A stretch of 64,000 nucleotides of DNA from Oxyruncus cristatus (Eukaryota > Chordata > Aves > Passeriformes > Cotingidae), in assembly GCA_013399855.1 (NCBI GenBank), contig VXAY01005276.1:581137-645136 (forward strand), in the 5' to 3' direction. The translations under genes and the position numbers were made by a program. Within the stretch, counting starts at the first letter, position 1. Every line of letters begins with the position of its first letter. The notes below the pieces were generated by a model, which was not told the DNA's origin, made no database searches, and saw only the letters and a program-made list of their open reading frames with translations. Shown here in pieces: positions 12,206 to 23,100 of this stretch.

Positions 12206-13500
12206 CTCAACTTGTGGCTGGATTATTAAGTATGTGACTGATGTGTCTGATAACACATAGTCTGCAAGCAGAGTTAGTAATCCTAGCTACAATGAAGGAT
12301 AAATATTTGCCAGAATCTTTATGCTGATGATAAACCATGGTTTAAGGCTGTACTTGTTTAGGACATCAGATAGTTGAGGGAAGTTTTGCAAGTGTACTAC
12401 CACTAGACTAACAGCCCCTCTCTAAAGGCACAAGTAATAACACAGAGTCAGAGCCCTGCTTTAATTTGTGAAGGTTTTGCTTCATGGAGATGTGTTGGTT
12501 CACAGACAGCAGAACCTTCTGTCTGCAGCAGGGCCCTCTGCTCTAGAAAGAGGCTGGGGCACTGCCAACCATGAGCTGCCCTCAGTAAAAGTTTTTACAT
12601 GTTAGATATTTAATTCTGACACTGAATTATTGAAAGCTCGTACAGTCTAGGTTCACTTGCCTCTAATATGCTTCAGAAAATGGGCTCAGGTGTAAGTTAC
12701 CCTTCTGAAAAGTTGGTGTTTCAAACTAGGATGGTGGATATTTATGCAGGGCTCTCTAGCAGTGTCCTCAGCCTTGAACTTGAAAGGCAGTGTGAGAGGA
12801 GCCAGCACATGCTCATATACTATTTTTTGATATTAAGTAACTGAAAGGCATTTCACATGACTTGAATTCACTGTTTATAGTTGTACAAGTAGAAACCACA
12901 AAATGAATGATCCAGGGGATGCTGCAGGAAGCACGTACCTACGTAAAATAGAATGATTTGGAGTAGGGATTAATCAGTGGCAGCAGTCACAATATAGACT
13001 TTGTAGCAGTGGGAAGTATCCCCTGAGCTGTGCAGAGAGTTAGTTTCTAGCATTCCAGGCTAATTTCTGAGGTGATTATTACTGCAGCAAAAGGCTTTTG
13101 GACAGGTTGGCTCTGCTGGATTTACCACACCTGAGTCTGAGGTAACAAACTGCTCAGCTCTGCATGTGGCTGAAGTTAAAAACTCAATTTCACTTAACTC
13201 AGCTACTGCACTGTGCCAGCATTCAGGCCTTTTTCTCGGCTCCTTGACCAAAACTTTTCAAACTTCGGCTGTTTCTCCTTCAGGAAGGTTGCAGTAATGG
13301 AGGAACTTCAAAGGCAGCTTTTTATATTGGTACTTGAGAAAAAATCATGGCATTGCTTTATTATGACTTTTTATCAGACTAAAGTTTGCCAACACGTTTT
13401 AAAGACAAAACTGTCATTGAAGAATGTGTTAACAGTACAACATTAGACTGAAAATGGGGTTCTGTTAACACTGGAAAATTTGTACGTGAACATCAAGCAA
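12206..13500. other. Tail-to-tail gap between BRI3 and BAIAP2L1
   Basis: This is the non-coding space between the estimated BRI3 poly(A) site and the estimated BAIAP2L1 3' end. It contains a 14-bp perfect palindrome centred on CCATGG at 12331-12344 and no long open frame of note. The boundaries depend on unverified poly(A) choices, and the two transcripts may approach or overlap. Confidence 0.6.
13357..13362 (-). terminator. BAIAP2L1: BAIAP2L1 alternative distal poly(A) signal
   Basis: A second minus-strand AATAAA lies about 180 bases beyond the first. It could serve a longer 3' UTR. No strong GT-rich element is visible after it. Confidence 0.35.
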
Positions 13501-13509
13501 AGCTTTACA

Positions 13510-14076
13510 AGTTGTCTATTCTTAAAGGATAAATATTTATTTATAACCTAAGATATCTTTCTTACACAAAATAATGTATAATCATTTATACAGGTGATTC
13601 TCTATTCTGGAATAAGGCAGTTGTTACATTGTTCTGTTTGAAAAAGAAAAAAAAATAAAATCACTGTTATCTTCTTGAGTAGGTGGCATATGCAGGCTTA
13701 TATTCTAGAACTTACCATTGCAGCTTCCAAATAATGAATGCCAAAGATTCAGATCTGTGAGCTATTACTTACACCGATTCACTAGAGCATCCAAACTATC
13801 TCCAGCATTTTCACAAATCCTACTACAAAAAAGGCATACTGTCAAATCAAGCCCAGGTGCTCAAACACTAGCCCAAAGCAATTGCCTCATTAGAAAGCAA
13901 AGGTTTTTTAAAAAAAACCCCAAACAACAAAAAAACAACATCAGAGCTCCATTGCAGTATGCCAATATTGTACAGTAATTACATTTAAATAAATTTTTAG
14001 AAGGAGTTGAGATAGTAATTGTCATTACTGAAGTGGGTGTTGGTAAGGAAGAAGGACACGTGTCTGGACCGTGCCT
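13510..14076 (-). other. BAIAP2L1: BAIAP2L1 3' UTR (estimated)
   Basis: On the minus strand the sequence after the stop runs into AATAAA at 13541-13536 and again at 13362-13357. The first is taken as the proximal poly(A) signal. The stretch is AT-rich with A-rich and T-rich runs. The end is an estimate, and the distal signal would extend the UTR to about 13,340. Confidence 0.55.
13536..13541 (-). terminator. BAIAP2L1: BAIAP2L1 proximal poly(A) signal AATAAA
   Basis: A minus-strand AATAAA lies about 540 bases after the stop codon, the first canonical hexamer in transcript order that I found. A moderately T/G-containing stretch follows on the minus strand. Confidence 0.5.
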
Positions 14077-14152
14077 TCATCGGATGATCGGTGCTGATCT
14101 GTCATTTGTTACTGTTGGTCTGAGCTTCACGGTTGCAAAGGGATTTTCTCCA
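14077..14152 (-). CDS. BAIAP2L1: BAIAP2L1 coding exon 14 with stop
   Basis: 76 coding bases after a TTTTCAG acceptor. It encodes [20 protein letters not shown] and PIIR, then TGA at 14079-14077. The segment is almost identical to the mammalian end, and holds the NPF motif and the WH2-like actin-binding segment. Confidence 0.97.
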
Positions 14153-17100
14153 CTGAAAAGAAATGCATAGAGTTACTCATAGGCTTGCTGCAGTCCAACC
14201 CCAAATTTAAACAATTCACCTTCTTCATGGAAGTTGTCTTCAAACAAGTTACGGTTTGAGACTAAAGGATTCTGTGCAACTCTTAGTTTAACTTGAATTA
14301 GTAAAACAAGGAGGATTCACTTGCAGTGATCCAAAAATTCGGGAAGTTAATGCCCAGTTAGATCTGGACTTTTTTAAACAACTCCCAGTCTTCAAAGATT
14401 TTTGCTTTTAAACCTTAAAAGACAGTTAAATGAAGGTTAAGTTCTGGCCTCTGTCAAACTAGTGGAGAAACACATTTTTCTGAGAAGGGCCTGTTCATTG
14501 TATTTCACTTGAGGCCACTCTTGAGAAAAGTGCAACTGATTTTATCCATAATGTTTTACCAGTGCCTGGGAAAGGTCCCAGAGAAATTAATGATAAACAT
14601 CATTACTTTCCCTTACAATAGATAAAATAATATAAGCTAATATAAAAATCAACACAAGTAAATCAGTGTAAAAGTGTTAAAAATATACCTTAGAAAAGGT
14701 GGTTTTGTAATGCCATTCATGTTGGGTTTCTGTAAAAGAAAAAGGTATTTACATAAGTTTATAAAGATACGTTACACGTGCCCTCACTATCCTGCTAAGG
14801 AAAAGAGACCCTGTCATTCAAGTAGGTTAAAATATTTAGTTATTTAGAACATTTGTTAAGTAGTTCAGCTAAACTGAACAAGATTTTCTCAGAACATCAA
14901 AATTAGAAAGTTGCAGTGGTGCTGTGAAGTGAAGGTAACCCAAGAGGTGGCAGTGTAGCTCTGTCCCAGGCTGCTCCAGGATGCAGCATTTCCAGTGGGA
15001 CAAAATGGAAAACTGTTGCCTTTGGCAAACCACTTGTGCTATCGGGGAGTTTCAGCCAACAGCTAATTCCTACTTTCCTCCCCCCTGCCTTGTGTAATGA
15101 TGTATTTTAAACTGCAAACTAATTGCTTCTAATAGGTGTCAGATAAAGCTCAAAGTGAAAATTGGAATACACATTTCTGCATGTAGAAGCAGGAATATGC
15201 AGTCACCTTTTATGGAGCAACTTGACTTGTCCCAATGATTTAATCTATATGGCCATTTTGGTTTCAATAGTTCAAATTTCAGTGCTGAACCAAGGCCTAT
15301 CAGCCTTTCCTTTCCAGGCACACTGTGTTGTACCAGCAGTTCCCAGTTACCATATTCATGATACCATGATGCAGGTGAAGAAACCTCTATTTATTCAGGA
15401 CCTCATTCAGCAGGGTTCTTAACTCATGCTTGACTTGTGATTTCAATGAAATTGGTCACGTACATCATTTGTAAATAGACTTAGACTGTGATTTAGGCCT
15501 AAGTAGCCCTTAAAATTAATTAAAATGAACAAATGCTTGAATTACATCTTACTGAACACCAACCCTCATCAAAGCTTTGTCAACTATTAAGTCTTTTTTT
15601 GTGAGTTGATCTTGTTCTGCATAGTACTGTCCTCTGCGGCACAGCAAGGACAATGTAATTGGCTAGAACTATTCCTCATCTTCTTGAAATCCTGAGCTAT
15701 TTTTTCTGTGTAGTCTGAAACAAAAATAAGATGCCTTGAATCATTTCCTGCTTCTGTGTTCTGCTCACTTCTGCACAGTGAGCAGACTGTTTTACACAGT
15801 ATGTAAATCCTGTGCGAGTCTCCAGGCCAGCCTGGTACAATGTTGGGCTTATTTCCAAAGCCTTATGGGGGAGTGGGGGTTTGAGACTTGCACGGAAGCA
15901 GGAAAGACAAGGAAGCTCTGCAACTTCCCAAAAGAATGAAAATAAATAGTGACTTAGGAGCAAAAGACTTGGGGGCAAGTGCAGCAACTCCCCTCTTACA
16001 GCTCTCTTGTTTTGTAAGGTAACAGGTAAGGTGAGGTCACAGTGAAAAGTTAGGGAGTGCCTCAACAAAAGTGGTCATTGTTTTATACTCCAAAATTCCT
16101 AATTTATTTTAATCTTGCTTTCCATGTGGAAATTTAGATTATCAAGAAAGATGTATTTTTTCCCCACTCCTAGGAGTTATCAGCACCCATTATTTTATAT
16201 ATACTAGGGGTTTTTTTTTCCTTCTGCTTCAAGAAGCTTTTTGAAGAAAGTCTCAAAAACATCACCCTTAGATACAGATCAGTAAAACACTTAAATGAGC
16301 AGCAAGATAAAAACCTAGTAATTGTGTCATTAGGTTCATTTTGAATCAGTTTGAATGCTGACTTAATAGCAGAAATAATAGCATTGTATAGCAGGATTTG
16401 TTCATAAAATATGTATTTCACTCAGCTGAATAGATGTGAGTTAGTACAGCTCTCCCTCAGTGACAGCTGCAAACCCACCACTAACTTTCGTGGGGTTCCT
16501 GAATACAGAGTTCCCTGTGCCCCAGAGCTCTAAAATCACTGAAAATGATGGATTTGTTCTACTTTCTGTGAGAGTTTCTTTTCATGTTTAACAGATTCCA
16601 TTGCTGAGAAGCTTTGCTGTACAGAATGTCTCTTACTACTGTCAGTAAATATCCCTGAACAAATTCTTCTCCCTTCCTGTCAGGATGGATGGGTTGAAAT
16701 GCCAAAACTCCTGATGCTCCTCAGCACAGCTGTGTCACAGGGCTGAAGTCAAGCACAAGGTAGAGGATTCCAGGGCCTCGTTCAAGAGCAGGTGAACAGG
16801 GTGAGCGGGGTGGAACGTTTGGGTCCCCAGCACGGATCACTCACCGGCCCGGCGTGTTCCGCTCTGTCCGTCGGTGTTTTAGGAGCAGGACCTTTGGCAG
16901 ACTCCGCTTGTTTGTCTGCCTGGGAAGCCCCCAGGTAGTCTGGTGGTGGGAGGACAACTTCACCTTTCTCCACAAGATTTACAGAACTGACACTTCGGAT
17001 TGGTGCAGGGCTGCAAGACAGAACCCAACAAATGCCATTCTCAGTTCCTACAATACATCCCTCCCTTGTCCCGAGCACCAGGAGAGCACTAAAGGGCAGG

Positions 17101-20100
17101 AGCTGGAAGTTAATAATGGTGCACAGTGCCCCTGAAGTCAGTGGGACTCTGAATTACAGCTGTTCCAAAGCTACTTCTTGGGTCTGTGTTTAACCAATAA
17201 AACACATTAATGTAATCAAGCCCTCCTACTGCAGATTGTTAGAGAGTATTTACTGCACATGTTACTAAACCTGAAAGAACATGAGCACAGAAATAACATT
17301 TCTAATGAATGTTAGTGAACATTGGGGCATTTCTGCAAGTGCCACCCAAAATGTTACCTTGGCACAGGGGCAAAGGCTTTGTCTTCTGATTCTTCTAGTG
17401 GTCTCGTGTATGACGATGGAAACCATCCTTTTCTGTAACGAAAAGGTTTTTTATATACATTGGAAAAATCTTTCAAAAGACAACTTGGACAAAACCATAG
17501 AGTGAACAGACTGAGATTTAATTTTTGAAGACCCGATTTCTGATGATGCCAAATTAGTGTGCAAAATCTCCCTAAAATAAATGCAGTGATTTTCCTTACA
17601 GTGAGCCTCCAAGTCCCCCAGGCAGCCAACAAAAAAGGTTGAAAACCATTTACCATCTACTAACAAAATCTGATGAAACTCGCTTTTCCTTCGTGTTCAA
17701 GGTGGGTAATATATTGATTATCTTACACTCTGGTTGTGTCATGCTCCCCGTAGAGCCAGCCATCCTTTTCCTCAGCTACCAGCAGTGTGATGATATCCCC
17801 CTGGGCAAAGCTGAGCAATGTCTTGTTGCTTCCAGCAGTATGTGGGAAGATTGTCCTCACTTTTTGCCTTTTCATTATATTCAGTCCTGTGGCAACAGAA
17901 GTTGAACGTGATAAACTGGCGTCATCTGAATTCTCTGTCAAAAAAAAGAAACACAAAGGAAAAAAAACAATTAAAGGAAAAAATTAGCCACACTAACAGA
18001 ATTAAATGCAATTAGTAGTCTGAAAGGAAAAAAATAAAGGAATAATCAAGTGCAAATCAAGTTCTGAGACTTTGTACTTTCTACTTAGACACCTCTCAGT
18101 TACCTACCAATGTTTCTTATCACCATGAAGTTCTTAAAAGCACGTGCATTTATATACACACACCCAGCATAATAAAGTTTAACCATCAGGCATAAAAAGT
18201 TCTGTAAGTTTTAACTGGCTACATTTTTCCCCTTTTGGCATGAAAAGTGCTAAACAATCACAGCCGTAAACAAAAGGTCTTGGAAAATTTTCCATTATGA
18301 AAAGTAACTGTGTATAAAATCCAAGATTTCACTTTCAAATGTGCCTTGCACTCAGCTTCACCATCGAGGAGAGTTGCAGGTACTTGGCACTTTGCAGATA
18401 TTTAAACTAGACGTTTACCAGAAGACAAAATAAAGGACGGCTCAAAACTGTGTTTATTTGGTTGGTACAATATATTGTTAAATGCATTTTCAAGGAAGAA
18501 ATGCTGGAATTGCTATTATCACATTGAAGAGTTCTTCATTTCTTATGCTGTGAGCTAGGATTAGTTCCTTCCCTTCCCTGTGGCAGAAAAAGTAAAAAAA
18601 ATAAATATACTAGAAACTTGTAAAATAAATCTTAATAGGATTTCACATTTCAGGAAAGGAACACAAGACTGTGCTCATTTTGCCCCACATGCATTCCTCC
18701 CTTAGTGCTGAGTGCCCTTAAAGGAAACCAGAGCGGGACTGTCAGACTGTTTATGTTGTTTTGTGCGGTGAAACAATCCCTCGGATGTATCCTGTTCATA
18801 TCAGCAGAGTGCCTTCTGCTGATAACACTGGAATTCGTAAGAGCAGTTAAGTTGGGTTAATCAGTGACACACAGAAAGGGATTAAAATAGAATCTACCTG
18901 CCTTGACCTGCGTGTTACTACAAACAATTCCCGTATAACACATCTCTCTGCTGTTAAAAGACAATCGTAAATGCTTTGTAAAGAGCATTTCCTACTCCTC
19001 TATACATCCTGTAATTCATGTCCTCGTGGTGGTGGAGGAGCCCTGGGGTGATTTTGAACGCTACTGGATGTCATTCACACTTACCCCGTCTGCGACAAAG
19101 GGACACTCACCTGCTGAATGATTTAGTTTCTCAGAAGGTGCTTTGGGAGCTGTGGCAGGATTGTTGAACATATCCACGAGTGGGCTCGTGTAGGCCCTGC
19201 CTGCAGGAGCTGGGGGCACGTTGGATGCATTTTCTTGATGAGGATAGAAATTATCTCCAATCTAAAGTCACAAAAACAACGGTGTCACAACGCTGAGGAC
19301 ACAGCCATCACTTGTTAGCAAGACTGACTTCCAGAGAGCAATGCTTAAATACTCCCAAATGATATATATTGAGACATGACATAAAGCCCACATGTTCCAA
19401 TGGAATGGCTGATACGTTTGTAAGAGGCTTCTGTCCCTTGATAAACACCTGTTAGTGGGAAGGCTATGATAGCCTTCTTTTCCTGACAATCAGCATGGTG
19501 ATCTCCAGATTTGTCGTTTTTAGAAGTTTACTATAATCATTTAGAAATGCAGCAACTAGTGGTGACACAACATACAAACAGAAATAAGAATTCAACCTTT
19601 ATCTAATAAGCTAATAAGAATCATGAAGGGAAGAAGGAAAGAAAATAGAAAATAACATTTTGTTTAGGTCTGTATCGAACTACTGGGTATGTAATTATTA
19701 TTACTTACAGACAAGAATGTTGGAAATGGAATGGTTAGAACAGAAGCAGTCCTGAGGCTGGGCTTCTGTGTATTTTTCCTGCAGCAGAGCTTCAGCTTAA
19801 GGATTTTGGTTCCATACCCAGCCCCAGTGTATTCCATCTGAGCTATGTTATAGACTCCATCCCAGATGTTTAGTTGGAAAACCAAAACCTAGTGAAGGTC
19901 CTGCACTCCCATCAAAGAACAACATACCATGGTATTTCTCTCTACCATTGGTGAAGGCTGCGGCGTTCCCGAGACTGGAGTGGATCCAGGTGTCCTTATT
20001 TCATCTATCATCATTCTGACTTTTTCAGGCACTTTGGTGGCATCACTGCAGATTTCCTGCCACCCAGGCAGCTTGGATTTTAGGAAGTCCGCACACTGCA

Positions 20101-23100
20101 TCCAAATTAAAAGGTACTTGTCAGAGAGGTGCTCTTCCATAAAATTGCACAGACCTACTGGTTAACTTTCATTACACCAAGCTGTTAACACCAGCAACAC
20201 GGAAGTATTTTCTAAGATTTTTCTAAGTCATACCTCTTTGAAACAAACAGTACGTTGTAAAAAGAGGCTCTTCTTTTGCAGGATCAGATAATGGAGGTAC
20301 CTGATCTGTCCATGTATTTTTTTCTTAATATATGGTTTTTAAAAAGACACAATAACCCTTGATTGTTGCAATAATACATTTCATAATACATTTCATAGAA
20401 TAGTGAATTGTAAACATTTTCTATGCACTGATCACAGCACTTGTCTGGCAGTTCAGTGTTCCTTGGATATTTCTGGCAGGGTGATCTATGTGCTGCAGGA
20501 GATACTGAAGATCTCCTGCAGGACTGGATTTCAGGAATTTCATTTCTGTTCACTGACCTGGACGTGGTAGAAGTGCATGTGCTGGGTAAAGCTGCAGTGC
20601 TTGTCAACCAGAAAACAGAACCTTCTTTTCTCTTCCAGGAGAGCTTCTCTGCAGCCTTCTGCAATAAACCGCTGGATATCGCTCTGGCGAGAGCTCACAG
20701 TTTCCAAATACTGAGGAAAAAAGGAAAAAAAGAATCACATAGAGCCTCTGAGTTTTGTTTGATACTATATCCAATTACTGAATTAAACTCCAAAAGCCTC
20801 AGAAAGAGCTTTTGGAAAGGTGGAGCGGGTGGCTCTACTTCCAAGCCCTTCTCTTTTCCTGCACACACTTGACTTCCCTGATCCCATCAGGGGTATTTTG
20901 TCCCTACAGGCATCGACAGCCTATTTAGGGGCCGTGTGTGTGGGGGGAAGTGAAGCACAACAAGAAAGATTCTTTTAGCCTCTAAATAAAACTCTGCAGT
21001 AGATAAGAACCTGACATCAAAGCAGTGACTGTGCTGGGCAATTGTACAGCCACAGGTGTTCTAATTAGACTAATTACTTTGTCTGCTCCACAGTGGTTCA
21101 TTTACTCGCACAAAGCTCTGAGGAATCTCTACTTCATTTAAGAGGGGGGGAAATGAATGAACTAAAAAGGCTCAACTATATTTATCTGAGGTTACGAGGA
21201 TTCATGGCTAAACTGTGATTAAATGCTAATCCTTGAACTCTCAGATCCAGAGCCAGAACTGTAAAAATCCCAAACCTGTTATGAATGCAGGGTAAAAGAT
21301 AGGCACTAAGAAATAGGAGCTCCTACCATCTACATTGACTGTACTGAGTTATAAACAAAGCTTTATTTGAATTATAGAATAGGAAAATATGGAAAAAAAA
21401 ATAAGCTAGCACAAAGTACAAGTATTGTGCAAATAAAAGTATCAATGGCAAGTGTTTTCGGAGAGACACATGACAACCAGAATATGAGTTACTAATTTTA
21501 AAATAGTTTCTCTTCAGTGCCCTGCCATTTCAGATTTCTCCTCAAGATGGCAATGCTGGATTAAAGGCAGTAGGAAAGGCAGTAACTAATAACACAGGTT
21601 GGGAAATAAATTTATAGTAAAGTGCTACTGAATTTGCATAGCTTAGCTGACCCCCTGTGTAAAACTCTGCATGAAGGTGTAGCTACACAGGTACTTTAAA
21701 ACAAAAAAAAAATCAATTAGTGGTCAAGGGATGAAATCTAGAAACTAGAGCAGAAGTGTCTGAACACGCACAGTGGACCAGTGAGAGCTCAATTCCAGCT
21801 GGAATACATCATCTAGGAGTGCCTTTAATCCACACCAACTTTAAGGAATCAGTAACATTTTCTGTTGACCAGTTCTCATACAAAGAAAGAAACAAACAGG
21901 AGACAATGCACTGACCTCCATTTCTTTATGCTCATATTTCGTTACATTTCGTGCTCCTTGGCTTTTCCTTCTGATTTTTTTCAGCTCAGCCTGAGACTTC
22001 TCTAAAGAATCCAGTTTGCTCCTGTGTTCTGTTTGGTACCTCTTTAGAGTTGCCTGCAATCAAAGCATTTACAACAGCTCGTAATGCCCTGGAGCTGGGT
22101 AAGTGCCTAAAGCACTCTGCGATCCCTGAGATCTCTCACACCCACCAAGTGAGTTCAACAGTTGCTTTAGTTTTAAGGACCTTTGAAGTCATAAAATCGA
22201 TTCCCTTTTTAAACTTAAATTAAGCACGAAAATTTTGGCCATCTTTATGTATCGTTTCTAACCCACTGGTTAATTAATTCTTTGGGAACAATTTCTGAAA
22301 AAATTCGTTGACTAGCAATAGACAGTTAAAACAGGAGTTTTAGAATTGAATGTCTACTTACAGTCATATATTTCACATCCAGGTCTGTTTTCTTCTCCAG
22401 TTCAGATATAATTTCTTTATGAAATTTTTTGAACTTTAGAAGCAAATAAGTGGAGAGTTATTAAAAATTGGCAAAAGCAATTTACAATTTCACAAGGATT
22501 ATGAATTAAAAAAAGTTATGAATTAAAAACAGTTGTTTAACTTACACTCTCCTCTAGACTGTCATTAAGTTTCTTGTGTGTTCTTGAGATTTCTACCAGA
22601 ACTTGGCCTGTTGATAAACATACAACCATATCGGTTGGAGTGCTGAACTTAGTTAACAAAGAGCAGGAATAAAATACATTTAACTAATATCCTCATTAAC
22701 TAGACTATATTTAAGAGGGATAGGAAATTTCTTGCTGTTGCTCACCACAGCAGTTTAAATAAATAACTCTCTCTGGCCACAGACAAACCAAGCAGCTCCT
22801 AAGTGATAGAAGAATAACTAATCATGCATTGTTATGCAAAAGCGACATGGGGTGCCAGACAAAATAAATACTTCCTTCTCTCCGGAGTAGCTCCTGTTGG
22901 TTTAGTAACAGCTTCTTTTCTTGCTAAGTCAGAGAATAGCACACAAGTTCTTACTATACAAGTAGCTGCTCTCCCTTTCTTAGCCTGAAAATTAAACTTA
23001 ACGTTCATTAAGTAACAGCACCTTCAGAATCAACAAAGTAACCTCTCCCTGCCCTCACAGCACACCTGCTAAAACAGAGGTGATGCACACACTGATGAAT

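Larger units (their letters stand above)
14153..22545 (-). other. BAIAP2L1: BAIAP2L1 introns 4-13 region
   Basis: The stretches between exons 4 and 14 are introns: 14153-14688, 14730-16844, 17011-17357, 17433-17726, 17935-19110, 19262-19927, 20096-20557, 20711-21915, 22054-22361 and 22434-22545. They are AT-rich, with short A/T runs and a near-duplicate AATACATTTCAT at about 20370-20396. I see no repeat family, RNA gene or extra exon in them. Confidence 0.85.

Noticed and set aside
20284..20664. 126-codon minus-strand frame over exon 7
   Set aside because: It is an out-of-frame reading of BAIAP2L1 exon 7; the in-frame translation gives the conserved I-BAR sequence.
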